Positions 1-9,201 are shown, numbered from the stretch's first letter. The stretch: DNA of 64,000 nucleotides from Bacteriovoracaceae bacterium (GCA_013141065.1 JABFRR010000008.1:191464-255463); one strand, 5' to 3'. A program made the numbers and translations. The notes: generated by a model not told the origin, from the sequence alone.

Positions 1-2
1 AA

Positions 3-856
3 TTAATTAGTGTTGCTTCTGGATTTAAAGCAATTAAAATTCTTGAACAATACAACATGGGTGAAGAGTCTCAACTTCTCTACTTGGATTTTTCAAAAAA
101 CTCACTGAATTATATCAAATCAATTAGCGAGTCCGGTGATTTAAAAAGTTTAACTTCAAAAATAAGGAGATTTGTAAAACTTTTAAGTCCACAACTATAT
201 GATGATAAAGTTATCGAGAAAAATTGTAAGGCAGCAATTAGAAACTACTTTAACAATGAACCAGAGAATTTCTTTAATTACCTAAACCTTGCTAAAAAAG
301 CAAAATATCACTTTGCTGATATTGTTAAAAATCCTGAAATCTTAGTTGAGAATGTTCATAAAAATGAACCATTTATAATATGGATATCTAATGTCTATTA
401 CAACACACATGCTTATCACAATTACTCAAAAGCTGGAATGGAAGATAAATTTCAAGAATTAATCATAAATATTGCTCAAAAACTAGAAACAAATGCCTTT
501 AGAGAAATTGGAACTAATACTATTATTTTTGGTGACTCTCTTTTGAGCCCGATAGGTCATTTAACCGATGGTGCAACTGACAATATTTCTAACAGTACTG
601 CCGACTGGGACATAGTGACTTAGCACTTCTTGATTTTAAGAGTGAAAAAAGTCATAGTTATAGCAGTATGGATAACAATTACCTAACTGACATAATGAAA
701 GAATTGAGTCTTCAGCAGGAAGCTACTAATCAACTTTTTCTAGACTATAATCTTGATCGACAAAAGTTTTGTGTAATGCCCTTCTCAACTATTATCCTTG
801 AACCAGATGGTAACATTGGCGCCAGCAGACTTAAGGTAACTAGCATGCATTATTAA
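3..856 (+). pseudogene. Partial, frameshifted gene with a radical-SAM/SPASM-like end
   Basis: The reading frame is open to the left window edge and runs to a TAG at 621-623. A second frame (no stop between 602 and 854) continues directly and ends at 856. Restoring one T at the TT of positions 620-621 would fuse the two frames into ...DIVTLALLDF..., so a one-base loss is the simplest explanation. I do not recognise the upstream part, which contains YLDFSKNSLNYIK. The last part carries KFCVMPFSTIILEPDGN, which resembles the FC-x-P-x-PDG signature near the SPASM/twitch region of radical SAM proteins. The protein then stops about 15 residues later, where that family would continue with an iron-sulfur cysteine. 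It looks like a truncated remnant. Function is not assignable. Confidence 0.5.
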
Positions 857-872
857 AAAAAGTAATGCATGC
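843..872. terminator. Hairpin between convergent genes
   Basis: A perfect 10-bp inverted repeat (843-852 with 863-872) has a 10-base loop. It lies between the end of the left-edge gene and the end of the biotin carrier gene, which converge here. The U-tract is poor on both sides, so this is a weak intrinsic terminator candidate or an mRNA 3-prime end stabiliser. Confidence 0.4.
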
Positions 873-886
873 AACTTTAAAGAAAA

Positions 887-1399
887 TTATTCAGCTTCTA
901 CTTCAATCATTAAAATACCATTATCAAGTGCATCTCCCGCTTTCACGTGAATTGCTTTAACGGTACCTTTTGAACCACACTTAATTTCATTTTCCATTTT
1001 CATGGCCTCTAAAATTAAAAGTGTTTGTCCTTTTTCAACTTTATCACCAACTTTACAATTAATTTTTACAACTTTTCCAGGCATCTGAGTGAAGAGTCCC
1101 CCTTCATCGCCACCACCTAAACTAGATGGTTTGTAGCCACGATAAAGTTTAAAAACTCTATCGGCATTAAGCATAATTCCTGGTGAATCTTGACGGGCCA
1201 TTTTGTTCCACTTTATTCCGTCAGTTGAAGCAAAATATTGGTCAGCAAGTTTACGTATAAAAACAGTTTCTTTATGAAGTTCTTTGTTATCTTTGATTGT
1301 TCTAAATTCGAACTCGACCATTTCTGCAGAATGAGTATGGGTTTTTGTCAGGTCGACAATATATTCATTTTTTTCATGATCAACTAAGTATGTTCTCAT
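887..1399 (-). CDS. Acyl-CoA carboxylase biotin carboxyl carrier subunit
   Basis: This cytoplasmic biotinyl carrier shuttles carboxyl groups between the biotin carboxylase and the carboxyltransferase encoded just upstream. The C-terminal 75 residues form a biotinyl/lipoyl hammerhead domain with the EAMKMEN motif (residues 131-137), and Lys134 is the expected biotin attachment site. The N-terminal 95 residues resemble the linker region between biotin carboxylase and carrier in longer propionyl-CoA carboxylase alpha chains, so here the alpha chain is split into two genes. It starts three bases after the biotin carboxylase stop, consistent with translational coupling. Substrate (acetyl-, propionyl- or another acyl-CoA) cannot be fixed from sequence. 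Confidence 0.9.
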   Translation of the reverse strand: MRTYLVDHEKNEYIVDLTKTHTHSAEMVEFEFRTIKDNKELHKETVFIRKLADQYFASTDGIKWNKMARQDSPGIMLNADRVFKLYRGYKPSSLGGGDEGGLFTQMPGKVVKINCKVGDKVEKGQTLLILEAMKMENEIKCGSKGTVKAIHVKAGDALDNGILMIEVEAE

Positions 1400-1402
1400 A
1401 AA

Positions 1403-2836
1403 TTAAAACCCCATTCTACGAGCTTCGATGCCCGCAATCTTTTTATATATTGATGTGTAATCCATCTCTAGCTTTACTTTATCTTGTGGCTTAATTGTTC
1501 CGATATAAGCTGTTGAGTATTTACCTTGAATAAAAGTTTCCTCATTCATGATAACTTTATGAAGTGGAATATTTGTTTTTAATCCTTCGATTAATAAACC
1601 ATCAAGCGCAGCTCTCATTTTTCTAATTGCTACTTCTCTAATAATTCCTTTGGCGACAAGCTTTCCAACCATTGGGTCAAAGTCAGGTGTGACATGCAAT
1701 CCTTTATAGAGACAATTATCAAAACGAATACCTTGAGGAAAATTTGTTTCACACCCAGTGACATAACCTGGTGCTGGCAACATAGTTACTGGATCTTCAG
1801 CACAGATACGACATTCAATGGCATGACCTGTTCTCGTAATCCACTCTTGATTCGGAATTTGTAAATCTTCACCGAAAGCTGATTGAATCATACAGACAAT
1901 GAGATCGATTCCTGTAATTTCTTCAGTTATAGGATGCTCTACTTGAATTCGTGTATTCATTTCTAAGAAATAAAATTCTTTATCTTCACCCATGACGAGT
2001 TCAACTGTTCCAGCTGAATCGTAGTTAATCGCCTTAGCTAATCTCACAGCAGTTGTGCAAACTCTTTGACGTAAGTCTTCATCATCACCAATAAATGGAG
2101 ATGGTGCTTCTTCTACAATTTTTTGGTGACGACGTTGGATTGAACATTCTCTCTCAAAAAAGTGAAAAACATTTCCTTTTTTGTCAGCGAGAATTTGAAC
2201 TTCTATGTGGTGAGGGTTTACAATATATTTTTCAACCAGTAGGTCCCCGCACTTAAAAGCTGCAGCTGATTCTCTTTGAACTGCTTCAAAATTATTTCGT
2301 ATTTCTTGTTCATTATTACAAACGCGCATACCACGTCCACCACCACCAGCGACGGCCTTAAGTAAGACAGGATATTTTATTTGAGATGCAATTTTAATGG
2401 CTTCTTCTATTGTAGGAACTGCTCCAGTTGAACCCGGAACAACAGGAATTCCATTTTTCTTGGCAAATTCTTTTGAAACGGCCTTATCACCCATAACTCT
2501 TACTGCTTCTGGATGTGGGCCAATCCATGTAATACCGTTTTGAACAAGTGTTTGTGAAAATTCAGTGTTCTCTGAAAGAAATCCATAACCAGGGTGAACA
2601 CCGTCAATTTTATATTCCTTACAGAGTTCTAAAATTCTAGGAATGTTTAAATAAGTCTCTTGATTATTAGATCCTTTTAAATGAACCCATTCATCACAAA
2701 CTTCTAGATGTTTTGCTTGAACTTCATTATCAGTCCAAACTCCGACAGCAACATGCCCAAGCTCTCTACAGGCCTTTGCGATACGAGCCGCGATTTCACC
2801 ACGGTTCATTATAAGAATTCTTTTTTGTGTGCTCAC
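1403..2836 (-). CDS. Biotin carboxylase subunit of acyl-CoA carboxylase
   Basis: It carboxylates carrier-bound biotin using ATP and bicarbonate. The 477-residue protein has the N-terminal biotin carboxylase domain (RILIMNRGEIAARI near residue 6), the ATP-grasp glycine loop GGGGRGM at 164-170 and the catalytic signature EMNTRIQVEHP at 292-302. It ends after the C-terminal biotin carboxylase domain, so the carrier domain is not fused. It is slightly longer than typical AccC (about 450). It sits between the carboxyltransferase gene (10 bases upstream) and the carrier gene, forming a three-gene operon typical of propionyl/acyl-CoA carboxylases rather than the dispersed fatty-acid ACC. Confidence 0.93.
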   Translation of the reverse strand: MSTQKRILIMNRGEIAARIAKACRELGHVAVGVWTDNEVQAKHLEVCDEWVHLKGSNNQETYLNIPRILELCKEYKIDGVHPGYGFLSENTEFSQTLVQNGITWIGPHPEAVRVMGDKAVSKEFAKKNGIPVVPGSTGAVPTIEEAIKIASQIKYPVLLKAVAGGGGRGMRVCNNEQEIRNNFEAVQRESAAAFKCGDLLVEKYIVNPHHIEVQILADKKGNVFHFFERECSIQRRHQKIVEEAPSPFIGDDEDLRQRVCTTAVRLAKAINYDSAGTVELVMGEDKEFYFLEMNTRIQVEHPITEEITGIDLIVCMIQSAFGEDLQIPNQEWITRTGHAIECRICAEDPVTMLPAPGYVTGCETNFPQGIRFDNCLYKGLHVTPDFDPMVGKLVAKGIIREVAIRKMRAALDGLLIEGLKTNIPLHKVIMNEETFIQGKYSTAYIGTIKPQDKVKLEMDYTSIYKKIAGIEARRMGF

Positions 2837-2846
2837 TTTTTGCCTC

Positions 2847-4412
2847 TTAAAGTTGAATGTTCCCGTGCTTACGTTTTGGCTTTTCTTGCTTTTTATTTTT
2901 TAGAGCAACCAAATATTCATAAACTCGTTTTCTCGTTTCTTCTGGAAGTATAATTGCGTCCATAAAACCTAATTCTGCCGCTCGGTAAGGATTGGCGAAC
3001 TTCTCTTCATAGTCTGCAATAAGTTGTGCTTTTTTATCATCAAAAGCTTTTCCAGTAAGACCCTCTAGCTCATGTCTGCTAATAATATTTACTGCACCCT
3101 CAGCACCCATAACTGCAATTTCTGCAGTTGGATAAGCCAAGTTAACATCTGTCTTAATATGTTTTGAGGCCATAACTAAGTACGCACCTCCGTAAGACTT
3201 ACGAGTAATTATTGAAATAAGTGGAACGGTTGCTTCTGAATAAGCGTATAGAAGTTTTGATCCGTGTTTAATAATTCCACCAAATTCTTGATTCGTTCCA
3301 GGTAAAAAACCAGGTACGTCAACTAGAGTAAGTATTGGAATATCAAAAGCATCACAAAAACGTACAAAGCGCGCAGCTTTTTCGCTAGAAGCAATATCTA
3401 AAACTCCTGCCAAAACGGCAGGCTGATTCGCCACAATACCGATTTTTATTCCACCAACAGAAGCAAAACCAACGATGATATTTTTTGCATAATCTTTATG
3501 GACTTCTAAAAATTGTGCATCATCAACAACATCAAAAATGATTTCTTTCATGTCGTATGGTTTTTTAGGATTTGCTGGAACAGTTTCTTTAATTTTTACG
3601 TTATCACGATAGACAGTATCAGAAGTATATTTGGGAGTTGCTTTCGTAAAATTTGCATGAGGGATGTACGAAAGAAGTTCACGAACTCTCTCGAAACATT
3701 CATCTTCAGTTGCAACTTTAAATTGCGCGACACCTGATTTTTCCGAGTGAGCAGTAGCTCCACCCAATTGATCTTTTGTCACTTCTTCGTGGGTAACCGT
3801 TTTAATAACATCAGGTCCAGTTACAAACATATATGAGGTTTTATCAACCATGAAAATAAAATCGGTTAGAGCTGGAGAATAAACTGCTCCACCAGCACAC
3901 GGTCCCATGATTAAAGAAATTTGAGGAATGACTCCAGAGCATTTTACATTTCTATAAAAAATTTCTCCGTATCCTGCTAGGCCTTCAACGCCTTCTTGAA
4001 TTCTAGCACCTCCAGAATCATTCATTCCAATTATTGGAATTCTGTTTTCCAGGGCAAAGTCCATTATTTTACATATTTTTTTTGCATGAGCAGCACCTAA
4101 TGATCCTCCAAAACAAGTAAAGTCTTGAGAATAAAGTGCAATTTTTTGTCCATTAATTGTAGCTACACCAGTAACAACACCATCTCCTAAAAAGGATTCT
4201 CCTGCTCCAGAAGCGCCTTGCTTACTAACAACAAAACGATCAAATTCTAAAAATGAACCCGGATCCACCAATCGCTCAATTCTTTCTCGAGCTGTATATT
4301 TACCTTGTTCGTGTTGCTTCTTTTTTCTAACTTCACCACCGCCGACTTCAGATTCTTTTCTGAGTTTAAGCAATAGCTCGCGCTTACCATCAAGGCTCTG
4401 GGTATTTAACAT
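2847..4412 (-). CDS. Acyl-CoA carboxylase carboxyltransferase (PccB-type) subunit
   Basis: This 521-residue crotonase-fold carboxyltransferase moves the carboxyl group from biotin to an acyl-CoA. It contains both halves of the transferase in one chain, as in propionyl-CoA carboxylase beta. Visible family signatures include the KYTARERIE stretch near residue 42, GGSLGAAHAKK, the GPCAGGAVYSPAL oxyanion-loop region and the C-terminal DVPGFLPGTNQE and SYGGAYLVM motifs. It is first in the operon with the biotin carboxylase and carrier genes. Its ribosome binding site AGGAGG lies eight bases before ATG, inside a terminator-like hairpin (4413-4464), so expression is probably attenuated or conditionally translated. 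Propionyl-CoA is the likeliest substrate, by inference. Confidence 0.92.
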   Translation of the reverse strand: MLNTQSLDGKRELLLKLRKESEVGGGEVRKKKQHEQGKYTARERIERLVDPGSFLEFDRFVVSKQGASGAGESFLGDGVVTGVATINGQKIALYSQDFTCFGGSLGAAHAKKICKIMDFALENRIPIIGMNDSGGARIQEGVEGLAGYGEIFYRNVKCSGVIPQISLIMGPCAGGAVYSPALTDFIFMVDKTSYMFVTGPDVIKTVTHEEVTKDQLGGATAHSEKSGVAQFKVATEDECFERVRELLSYIPHANFTKATPKYTSDTVYRDNVKIKETVPANPKKPYDMKEIIFDVVDDAQFLEVHKDYAKNIIVGFASVGGIKIGIVANQPAVLAGVLDIASSEKAARFVRFCDAFDIPILTLVDVPGFLPGTNQEFGGIIKHGSKLLYAYSEATVPLISIITRKSYGGAYLVMASKHIKTDVNLAYPTAEIAVMGAEGAVNIISRHELEGLTGKAFDDKKAQLIADYEEKFANPYRAAELGFMDAIILPEETRKRVYEYLVALKNKKQEKPKRKHGNIQL

Positions 4413-4464
4413 AAAAAAAACCTCCTAAAGAAGGAGGCATTTTATACCTTGATTCTTTAGGAGG
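4413..4464 (-). promoter_or_regulatory. Terminator-like hairpins that include the PccB-type gene SD
   Basis: Read on the minus strand, the element 5-prime CCTCCTAAAGAA (4464-4453 complement) can pair perfectly over 12 bp with TTCTTTAGGAGG, and a shorter local hairpin CCTCCT-TCTTT-AGGAGG uses the same 3-prime arm. The shared 3-prime arm is the Shine-Dalgarno, is followed by eight Us, and the start codon comes immediately after. The element can therefore terminate transcription from the upstream activator gene and also mask the ribosome binding site. Confidence 0.65.
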
Positions 4465-4494
4465 CTACTTATAGTGCGTCAAAAATGTGAATAT

Positions 4495-6105
4495 TTATGC
4501 AGCTTTGACTCGTTTATCAAGTCCATATTTATCAACTTTCATTATCAAGCTCGCTCTGGAAACATCTAGCTCTTTGGCTAAGCGTGATTTATTAAAATTA
4601 CAACGCTTCAAGCCTTCGCGAATCATCATTATTTCTAATTGCTCCAGTGCTTCTCTCAAAGTGCCTTCAGTGTCGACCCCTTTAAATGCTGGCTCTGAAG
4701 AGGCTCCCCACTCTGAAATTCGAGGACTCAAATTCGATGGATCGATAACTTTTTCATCCCCTGCCAAAACCACCAAACGCTCAACTTCATTTTCAAGTTC
4801 ACGTACATTTCCTGGCCATGGATAATCAAGCAATTTCTCCATACATTTTTTTGCAAAAGACTTTAAGGGTTTTCCTGCTTCATCACATCTTTTCTTCAAG
4901 AAAAAATCCATCAATACTGGAATATCGTCATGTCGCTCACGAAGAGGTGGAAGACCTACGTTTATTACGTTAATACGGTAATAAAGATCTTCTCTAAATT
5001 CACCCTTTGCCATCATTTCTTTTAAGTTTTTATTGGTTGCAGCTACTATTCTCACGTCTACTTTTTTAGGTGATGTTGCCCCGACTGGTAAGTAAGTTCC
5101 TTCCTGTAAAACCCTCAAAAGCTTCACTTGCATTGAAAGTGTCGTATCACCAATTTCATCGAGAAAAAGTGTTCCACCATTTGCCGTTTCAAAAAGACCT
5201 TTTTTATCTTTTACAGCACCAGTAAATGATCCTTTCATATGCCCAAACAATTCTGAATCAAGCAAGTTGTCGTTAAAAGCAGAACAGTTCACCGCTAAAA
5301 ACATTTTTTCCTTTCTAGGTGAATAAAAATGAATCGCCTTGGCTACCAGCTCTTTTCCAGTTCCATTTTCCCCTTGAATCAATACACTTGATTCCGAATT
5401 CGAAATTTTTTCTAGTAATGAGTATATTTGTTGCATCTTTTTCGATTTACCAATCATTGCATGGTAACGATATTTCTCACCGACTTCTGAACTTAGAGCA
5501 TGAATTTGGTCTTCTCGTTTCGTAATTTCATCATGAAAACTCACCATCTCTTCTGCGACCAATCCTGTGAGTTCTTTTACGTATTCCAACTCACGTGGCC
5601 ACATCTTTTTAATTTTTTCACAAGCTACCGCTGCATCAGATTCAGTCGTCCCACACTCGATCATTTGCTTTTTAAGTGCTTCTATATCTGAACTTGTAGC
5701 TGTATCAGCAACAAATGGATAAACAAAAACAGCTCCTACAAACTCACCTTCAACTTTGACGGGAAAAGCTACACCCTTTACATGTTTAAAGTATGACTCA
5801 TAAATAACGATATCGTCTTTTCCTGATCCCATTTTATCCATTACCTTTTCAATATCATCAGCAAGAAAATCATGCCCGTAAGCTGACTGCATCTGCACTT
5901 TCATAAAATGACTTTTAAAAGCAAAGCTCTTACTTGAATGATCAGACCAAAGCTTTCCATGAGCATCTGCATAAAACATTTCCACATCAAACCATTTTCC
6001 TAGAATTCCTTCTAATTTTGTAATGACGTGAAGCTTTCCCATATCTTGCCAATTAATCATACAACTCTCCCAAGAGTTCTGATGTTCGAGATCTTCAAAC
6101 ATCAT
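4495..6105 (-). CDS. Sigma-54-dependent transcriptional activator
   Basis: This bacterial enhancer-binding protein hydrolyses ATP to open sigma-54 promoters. Residues about 15-200 form a sensory region of GAF/PocR-like appearance, residues 215-440 an AAA+ domain and the last 40 residues a Fis-type helix-turn-helix. Walker A is GENGTGK (245-251), Walker B ends LFLDEIGD (313-320) and the sigma-54 contact loop reads GSFTGA (292-297), a tolerated variant of GAFTGA. No receiver domain is present, so it probably senses a ligand rather than a kinase signal. A second possible start, MINWQDMGK, lies 16 residues in. It is upstream of the acyl-CoA carboxylase genes on the same strand, but no -24/-12 element is visible before them, so regulation of that operon is only a possibility. 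Confidence 0.92.
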   Translation of the reverse strand: MMFEDLEHQNSWESCMINWQDMGKLHVITKLEGILGKWFDVEMFYADAHGKLWSDHSSKSFAFKSHFMKVQMQSAYGHDFLADDIEKVMDKMGSGKDDIVIYESYFKHVKGVAFPVKVEGEFVGAVFVYPFVADTATSSDIEALKKQMIECGTTESDAAVACEKIKKMWPRELEYVKELTGLVAEEMVSFHDEITKREDQIHALSSEVGEKYRYHAMIGKSKKMQQIYSLLEKISNSESSVLIQGENGTGKELVAKAIHFYSPRKEKMFLAVNCSAFNDNLLDSELFGHMKGSFTGAVKDKKGLFETANGGTLFLDEIGDTTLSMQVKLLRVLQEGTYLPVGATSPKKVDVRIVAATNKNLKEMMAKGEFREDLYYRINVINVGLPPLRERHDDIPVLMDFFLKKRCDEAGKPLKSFAKKCMEKLLDYPWPGNVRELENEVERLVVLAGDEKVIDPSNLSPRISEWGASSEPAFKGVDTEGTLREALEQLEIMMIREGLKRCNFNKSRLAKELDVSRASLIMKVDKYGLDKRVKAA

Positions 6106-6179
6106 TATTTGTAAAACTTTTCGGCAGTTTTCTAAAAATCTAAAGTAATTGATGATTTTTTTAACGGTAGAGGAATATT

Positions 6180-6776
6180 TTAATGTGTTTCTATTTTACG
6201 ATCTTCGATTTTTTGGTCATTTAGCCAAAAACTTAGACGAGTCACATAGGATTCAGACAACCAATCCTGAGGACCTATAAATTTATTGATGTGCTTGCCA
6301 TCGCTATTAAAAAGAAAAGTTTCAGGGACCTTTAATGTACCTAAAAGGTCCATTACTTTATTTTGAGCATCTAGAGCAAAAGTGACGTTTTTAGGAATAT
6401 TCGGAAAGCGCGTGAGAAATTTTTTAATCTTAACTTCTTCATCATTAACAGCAACTAATAAAAACTTAAGCCCCAAGTGTTCAACTTTAGCAGCATAACT
6501 TAAAAACTCAGGCATTTCTTTTTCACAAGGAGCACACCAGGTACCCCAAATATGTACAAAAGACCCACTTGATTTTTTTACAAATTCTTGAGAATTAATT
6601 TCACCAGGATAACTCATTCCCTGAACTACAAACACAGGCAGCTCTTTCAATACAGGAGCAGTCATCTGATCTGATTGACTTCCATAAAACTTATTGCGTT
6701 CATAATAAGCATAAAGAAAAGTTAACCCCATAAGGGAAGCGATAAGAAGAAGTTTTTGAAAAAAATGTATTTTCAT
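6180..6776 (-). CDS. TlpA/ResA-like thioredoxin-fold protein, membrane-anchored
   Basis: A redoxin of the TlpA/ResA/DsbE type, expected to reduce disulfides on the outer face of the inner membrane, for example in cytochrome c maturation. An N-terminal hydrophobic segment (residues about 6-25) serves as signal anchor. The thioredoxin fold follows, with WGTWCAPC (active-site cysteines 81 and 84) and the cis-proline region KVPETFLF. At 198 residues it is of usual family length. It lies downstream of rplQ beyond a strong terminator, and no cytochrome biogenesis genes are adjacent, so its partner cannot be inferred from context. Confidence 0.85.
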   Translation of the reverse strand: MKIHFFQKLLLIASLMGLTFLYAYYERNKFYGSQSDQMTAPVLKELPVFVVQGMSYPGEINSQEFVKKSSGSFVHIWGTWCAPCEKEMPEFLSYAAKVEHLGLKFLLVAVNDEEVKIKKFLTRFPNIPKNVTFALDAQNKVMDLLGTLKVPETFLFNSDGKHINKFIGPQDWLSESYVTRLSFWLNDQKIEDRKIETH

Positions 6777-6793
6777 AAATTTTGAAATTTGAG

Positions 6794-6822
6794 AAAAAAA
6801 AAGCCTCCCTAGGGAGGCTTTT
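6794..6822 (-). terminator. Intrinsic terminator of the ribosomal protein cluster
   Basis: A 9-bp perfect stem (AAGCCTCCC with GGGAGGCTT, two-base loop) is followed on the minus strand by a long U-tract. It lies 13 bases past the rplQ stop and should end the alpha-operon transcript. The opposite direction also shows a short T run. Confidence 0.9.
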
Positions 6823-6834
6823 AACTTATTTAAA

Positions 6835-7191
6835 TTATTCTACTAAAGCGAAATAACTCATTTTCGCACTGTCACCAACTCGCCCTTCAGCGATTTTGAT
6901 AACTCTAGTATATCCGCCATTTCTAGTTTTAAACTTTGGAGCTACTGTATTGAATAAATTCGTAACAGCAGAATCATTGTTTAATTTCGAGTAAGCGACT
7001 CTTCTATTGTGAACTGAATCAACTTTTGCAAGTGTAATTAGTTTCTCAACATATGATCTTAGAGCCATACATCTAGCATGAGTTGTTTTAATTTTCCCGT
7101 GCTCAAAAACTTCGATAGCAAGGTTTTTAATAATTGCCGTTCTGTGAGCTGGCTTAACGCCTAAAGTATATCTGTGATTCCCGTGTCTCAT
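6835..7191 (-). CDS. rplQ: 50S ribosomal protein L17
   Basis: This large-subunit protein lies near the peptide exit tunnel. The 118-residue sequence begins MRHGNHRYTLGV with the family region KTTHARCMALRSYVEKLITLAK and ends GGYTRVIKI...; the length matches the short bacterial form. It is the last gene of the alpha block, directly after rpoA, and is followed by a strong terminator. Confidence 0.97.
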   Translation of the reverse strand: MRHGNHRYTLGVKPAHRTAIIKNLAIEVFEHGKIKTTHARCMALRSYVEKLITLAKVDSVHNRRVAYSKLNNDSAVTNLFNTVAPKFKTRNGGYTRVIKIAEGRVGDSAKMSYFALVE

Positions 7192-7213
7192 AATTCCACC
7201 TAATAATTAATAC

Positions 7214-8242
7214 CTAGTTTTTACCTAGCGTTTTCCCATCTTGCATATCTTTCATTAAACTATCAACTTTCATTCCAAGACCAAGTCCCATACTTGTTAG
7301 AATTTCTTTAATTTCATTTAAAGATTTTCTACCAAAGTTTTTAGTTCTTAGCATTTCACCTTCAGTTTTTGAAACTAGTTCGTAAATATACTTAATGTTA
7401 GCATTCTGTAAACAGTTAGCAGACCTAACAGAAAGTTCAAGCTCAGAAACTGGCTTCAAAAGTGCATTGTTTGTAGGAGATGAAACCGCGATTGGCTTAG
7501 AATCGTGTTTTACTACTTGCTCTTCATCTTCAAAAGTTAAGAACACAGCTAGCTGGTCTCTTAAAATTTTAGCTGCATAAGCAATCGAATCAGCTGGAAC
7601 AATTCCAGAATTCGTCCAAACTTCTAACGTTAATTTATCAAAGTCTGTTCTCTTACCAACACGTGTATTGGTAACAGAATAGTTAACTCTGTAGACTGGC
7701 GAGAAAAGTGTATCTAAATAAATCCATCCAACCGGAAGATCATATTCTTCTTTGTTATCAACAGCTGTAACGTAACCCTTTCCTCTTGCGACTTTAAGTT
7801 CAACCTTAAGTGATCCACCAGATGAAATGTTAGCTATAACGTGATTAGGGTTAAGAATTTCAACATTCGCATTTGTAACGATATCAGAAGCCTTTACAGG
7901 TCCTTCACCATTTTTTTCAAGTACTAATACTGTATCTTCTCTACCAGAAATTTTAAAGCGTACTTCTTTTAAGTTAAGAATGATTTCTGAAACTTCTTCT
8001 TTAACATTATTTATTGTACCAAATTCATGCTCAACACCTTCAACTCTAATGGCAACAATTCCCGCACCTTGAAGTGAAGAAAGAAGTACTCTTCTTAAAG
8101 AGTTACCAAGAGTTTGACCGTAGCCTCTCTCAAGTGGCTTAGCTACAAATTTTCCGTAATCATTTCTTAAACTTTCGCTTTCTGCTTCTAGAGCAACTGG
8201 TCTAATCATGTTATTCCAGTTTTTTGCTGTAAAATTATCCAT
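7214..8242 (-). CDS. rpoA: RNA polymerase alpha subunit
   Basis: Alpha dimerises to nucleate RNA polymerase assembly and binds UP elements and activators. Residues about 1-235 form the N-terminal dimerisation domain with [20 protein letters not shown]. After a linker, the C-terminal domain carries [16 protein letters not shown] and the helix-hairpin-helix region around [14 protein letters not shown]. Length (342) is close to the usual 330. It sits between rpsK and rplQ; rpsD, which lies immediately before rpoA in enterobacteria, is absent. Confidence 0.98.
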   Translation of the reverse strand: MDNFTAKNWNNMIRPVALEAESESLRNDYGKFVAKPLERGYGQTLGNSLRRVLLSSLQGAGIVAIRVEGVEHEFGTINNVKEEVSEIILNLKEVRFKISGREDTVLVLEKNGEGPVKASDIVTNANVEILNPNHVIANISSGGSLKVELKVARGKGYVTAVDNKEEYDLPVGWIYLDTLFSPVYRVNYSVTNTRVGKRTDFDKLTLEVWTNSGIVPADSIAYAAKILRDQLAVFLTFEDEEQVVKHDSKPIAVSSPTNNALLKPVSELELSVRSANCLQNANIKYIYELVSKTEGEMLRTKNFGRKSLNEIKEILTSMGLGLGMKVDSLMKDMQDGKTLGKN

Positions 8243-8266
8243 TTCAAAGATCTCCTTAAATAGAAA

Positions 8267-8650
8267 TTAAACTCTTCTTCTTTTTGGTGCTCTACATCCA
8301 TTGTGAGGAATAGGGCTTCTGTCAGAAACTGAAATGATTCTAATCCCTGCGCCTAAAAGTGCTCTAATAGCATTTTCTCTTCCTGCGCCTGGACCTTTCA
8401 CTCTCACTTCAACAGAATTTAATCCGTGCTCTGATGCTCTTTTTGCAGCTTCTAAAGAAGCTGTTTGAGCAGCAAATGGAGTTGATTTCTTAGATCCTCT
8501 GAATCCTAACTGGCCTGCACTTGCCCAAGCAAGAGCATTACCTTGCGGGTCTGTGAAAGTAACAATTGTATTATTGAAAGATGCCTGAATATGGCAAATT
8601 CCATGTGATACGTTCTTTTTAACTTTTTTCTTAACTACTTTTTTTACCAT
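8267..8650 (-). CDS. rpsK: 30S ribosomal protein S11
   Basis: S11 lies on the 30S platform at the mRNA exit. The 127-residue protein has the lysine-rich start [15 protein letters not shown] and the family signature around [16 protein letters not shown], ending with [16 protein letters not shown]. It follows rpsM by 19 bases and precedes rpoA by 24. Confidence 0.98.
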   Translation of the reverse strand: MVKKVVKKKVKKNVSHGICHIQASFNNTIVTFTDPQGNALAWASAGQLGFRGSKKSTPFAAQTASLEAAKRASEHGLNSVEVRVKGPGAGRENAIRALLGAGIRIISVSDRSPIPHNGCRAPKRRRV

Positions 8651-8669
8651 ATAAACTACCTTAAGTTAT

Positions 8670-9053
8670 TTATTTAAGCGATTTAATAGATTTCTTACCT
8701 GCAATAGCTACTGCTGGTCCCTTTCTAGTTCTTGCATTTGTGTGTGTTCTTTGACCTCTTACTGGTAGGCTTTTTCTATGACGAACGCCTCTGTAACAAG
8801 CCATATCTTTTAGTCTTTTAATGTTAAGACCGATCTCTCTACGAAGATCCCCTTCAACAACATGATCTTCTTCAAGATATTTTCTGATTGTCTGAACTTC
8901 TTCTTCAGAAATATCATTTGAGCTTTTCTCTGGATCAATACCAGAAAGCTTTAAAACGTTTAAAGCAACTTTTGGACCAACGCCATAAAGCGATTGAAGA
9001 GCAATTCTCATTGCCTTGTTTCTTGGAATGTCTACCCCTAAAATTCTTGCCAT
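8670..9053 (-). CDS. rpsM: 30S ribosomal protein S13
   Basis: This head protein of the small subunit contacts P-site tRNA and bridges to the large subunit. The 127 residues start [13 protein letters not shown] and include the LYGVGPKVA helix-hairpin-helix region and the C-terminal signature [22 protein letters not shown]. It follows rpmJ closely, as in most bacteria. Confidence 0.98.
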   Translation of the reverse strand: MARILGVDIPRNKAMRIALQSLYGVGPKVALNVLKLSGIDPEKSSNDISEEEVQTIRKYLEEDHVVEGDLRREIGLNIKRLKDMACYRGVRHRKSLPVRGQRTHTNARTRKGPAVAIAGKKSIKSLK

Positions 9054-9062
9054 ATATTCCTC

Positions 9063-9179
9063 TTAACCTTGTCTTTGTTTATGTTTAGGACTGCTCTTAC
9101 AAACAACTCTCAACACGCCCTTTCTTTTAATAACTTTACAATCTTTACAAATCACTTTTACCGAAGCTCTAACTTTCAT
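9063..9179 (-). CDS. rpmJ: 50S ribosomal protein L36
   Basis: A 38-residue zinc-ribbon protein of the large subunit, [16 protein letters not shown] and onwards. It has the zinc ligands Cys11, Cys14 and Cys27 and a C-terminal His. This is the zinc-binding form of L36. It lies between infA and rpsM in its conserved position. Confidence 0.95.
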   Translation of the reverse strand: MKVRASVKVICKDCKVIKRKGVLRVVCKSSPKHKQRQG

Positions 9180-9201
9180 AAAATCCCCACTTCAACTGCT
9201 T

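Noticed and set aside
4413-4495. Sigma-54 promoter for the acyl-CoA carboxylase operon
   Set aside because: No GG-N10-GC element is present in the spacer, so the adjacent activator cannot be tied to it from sequence.
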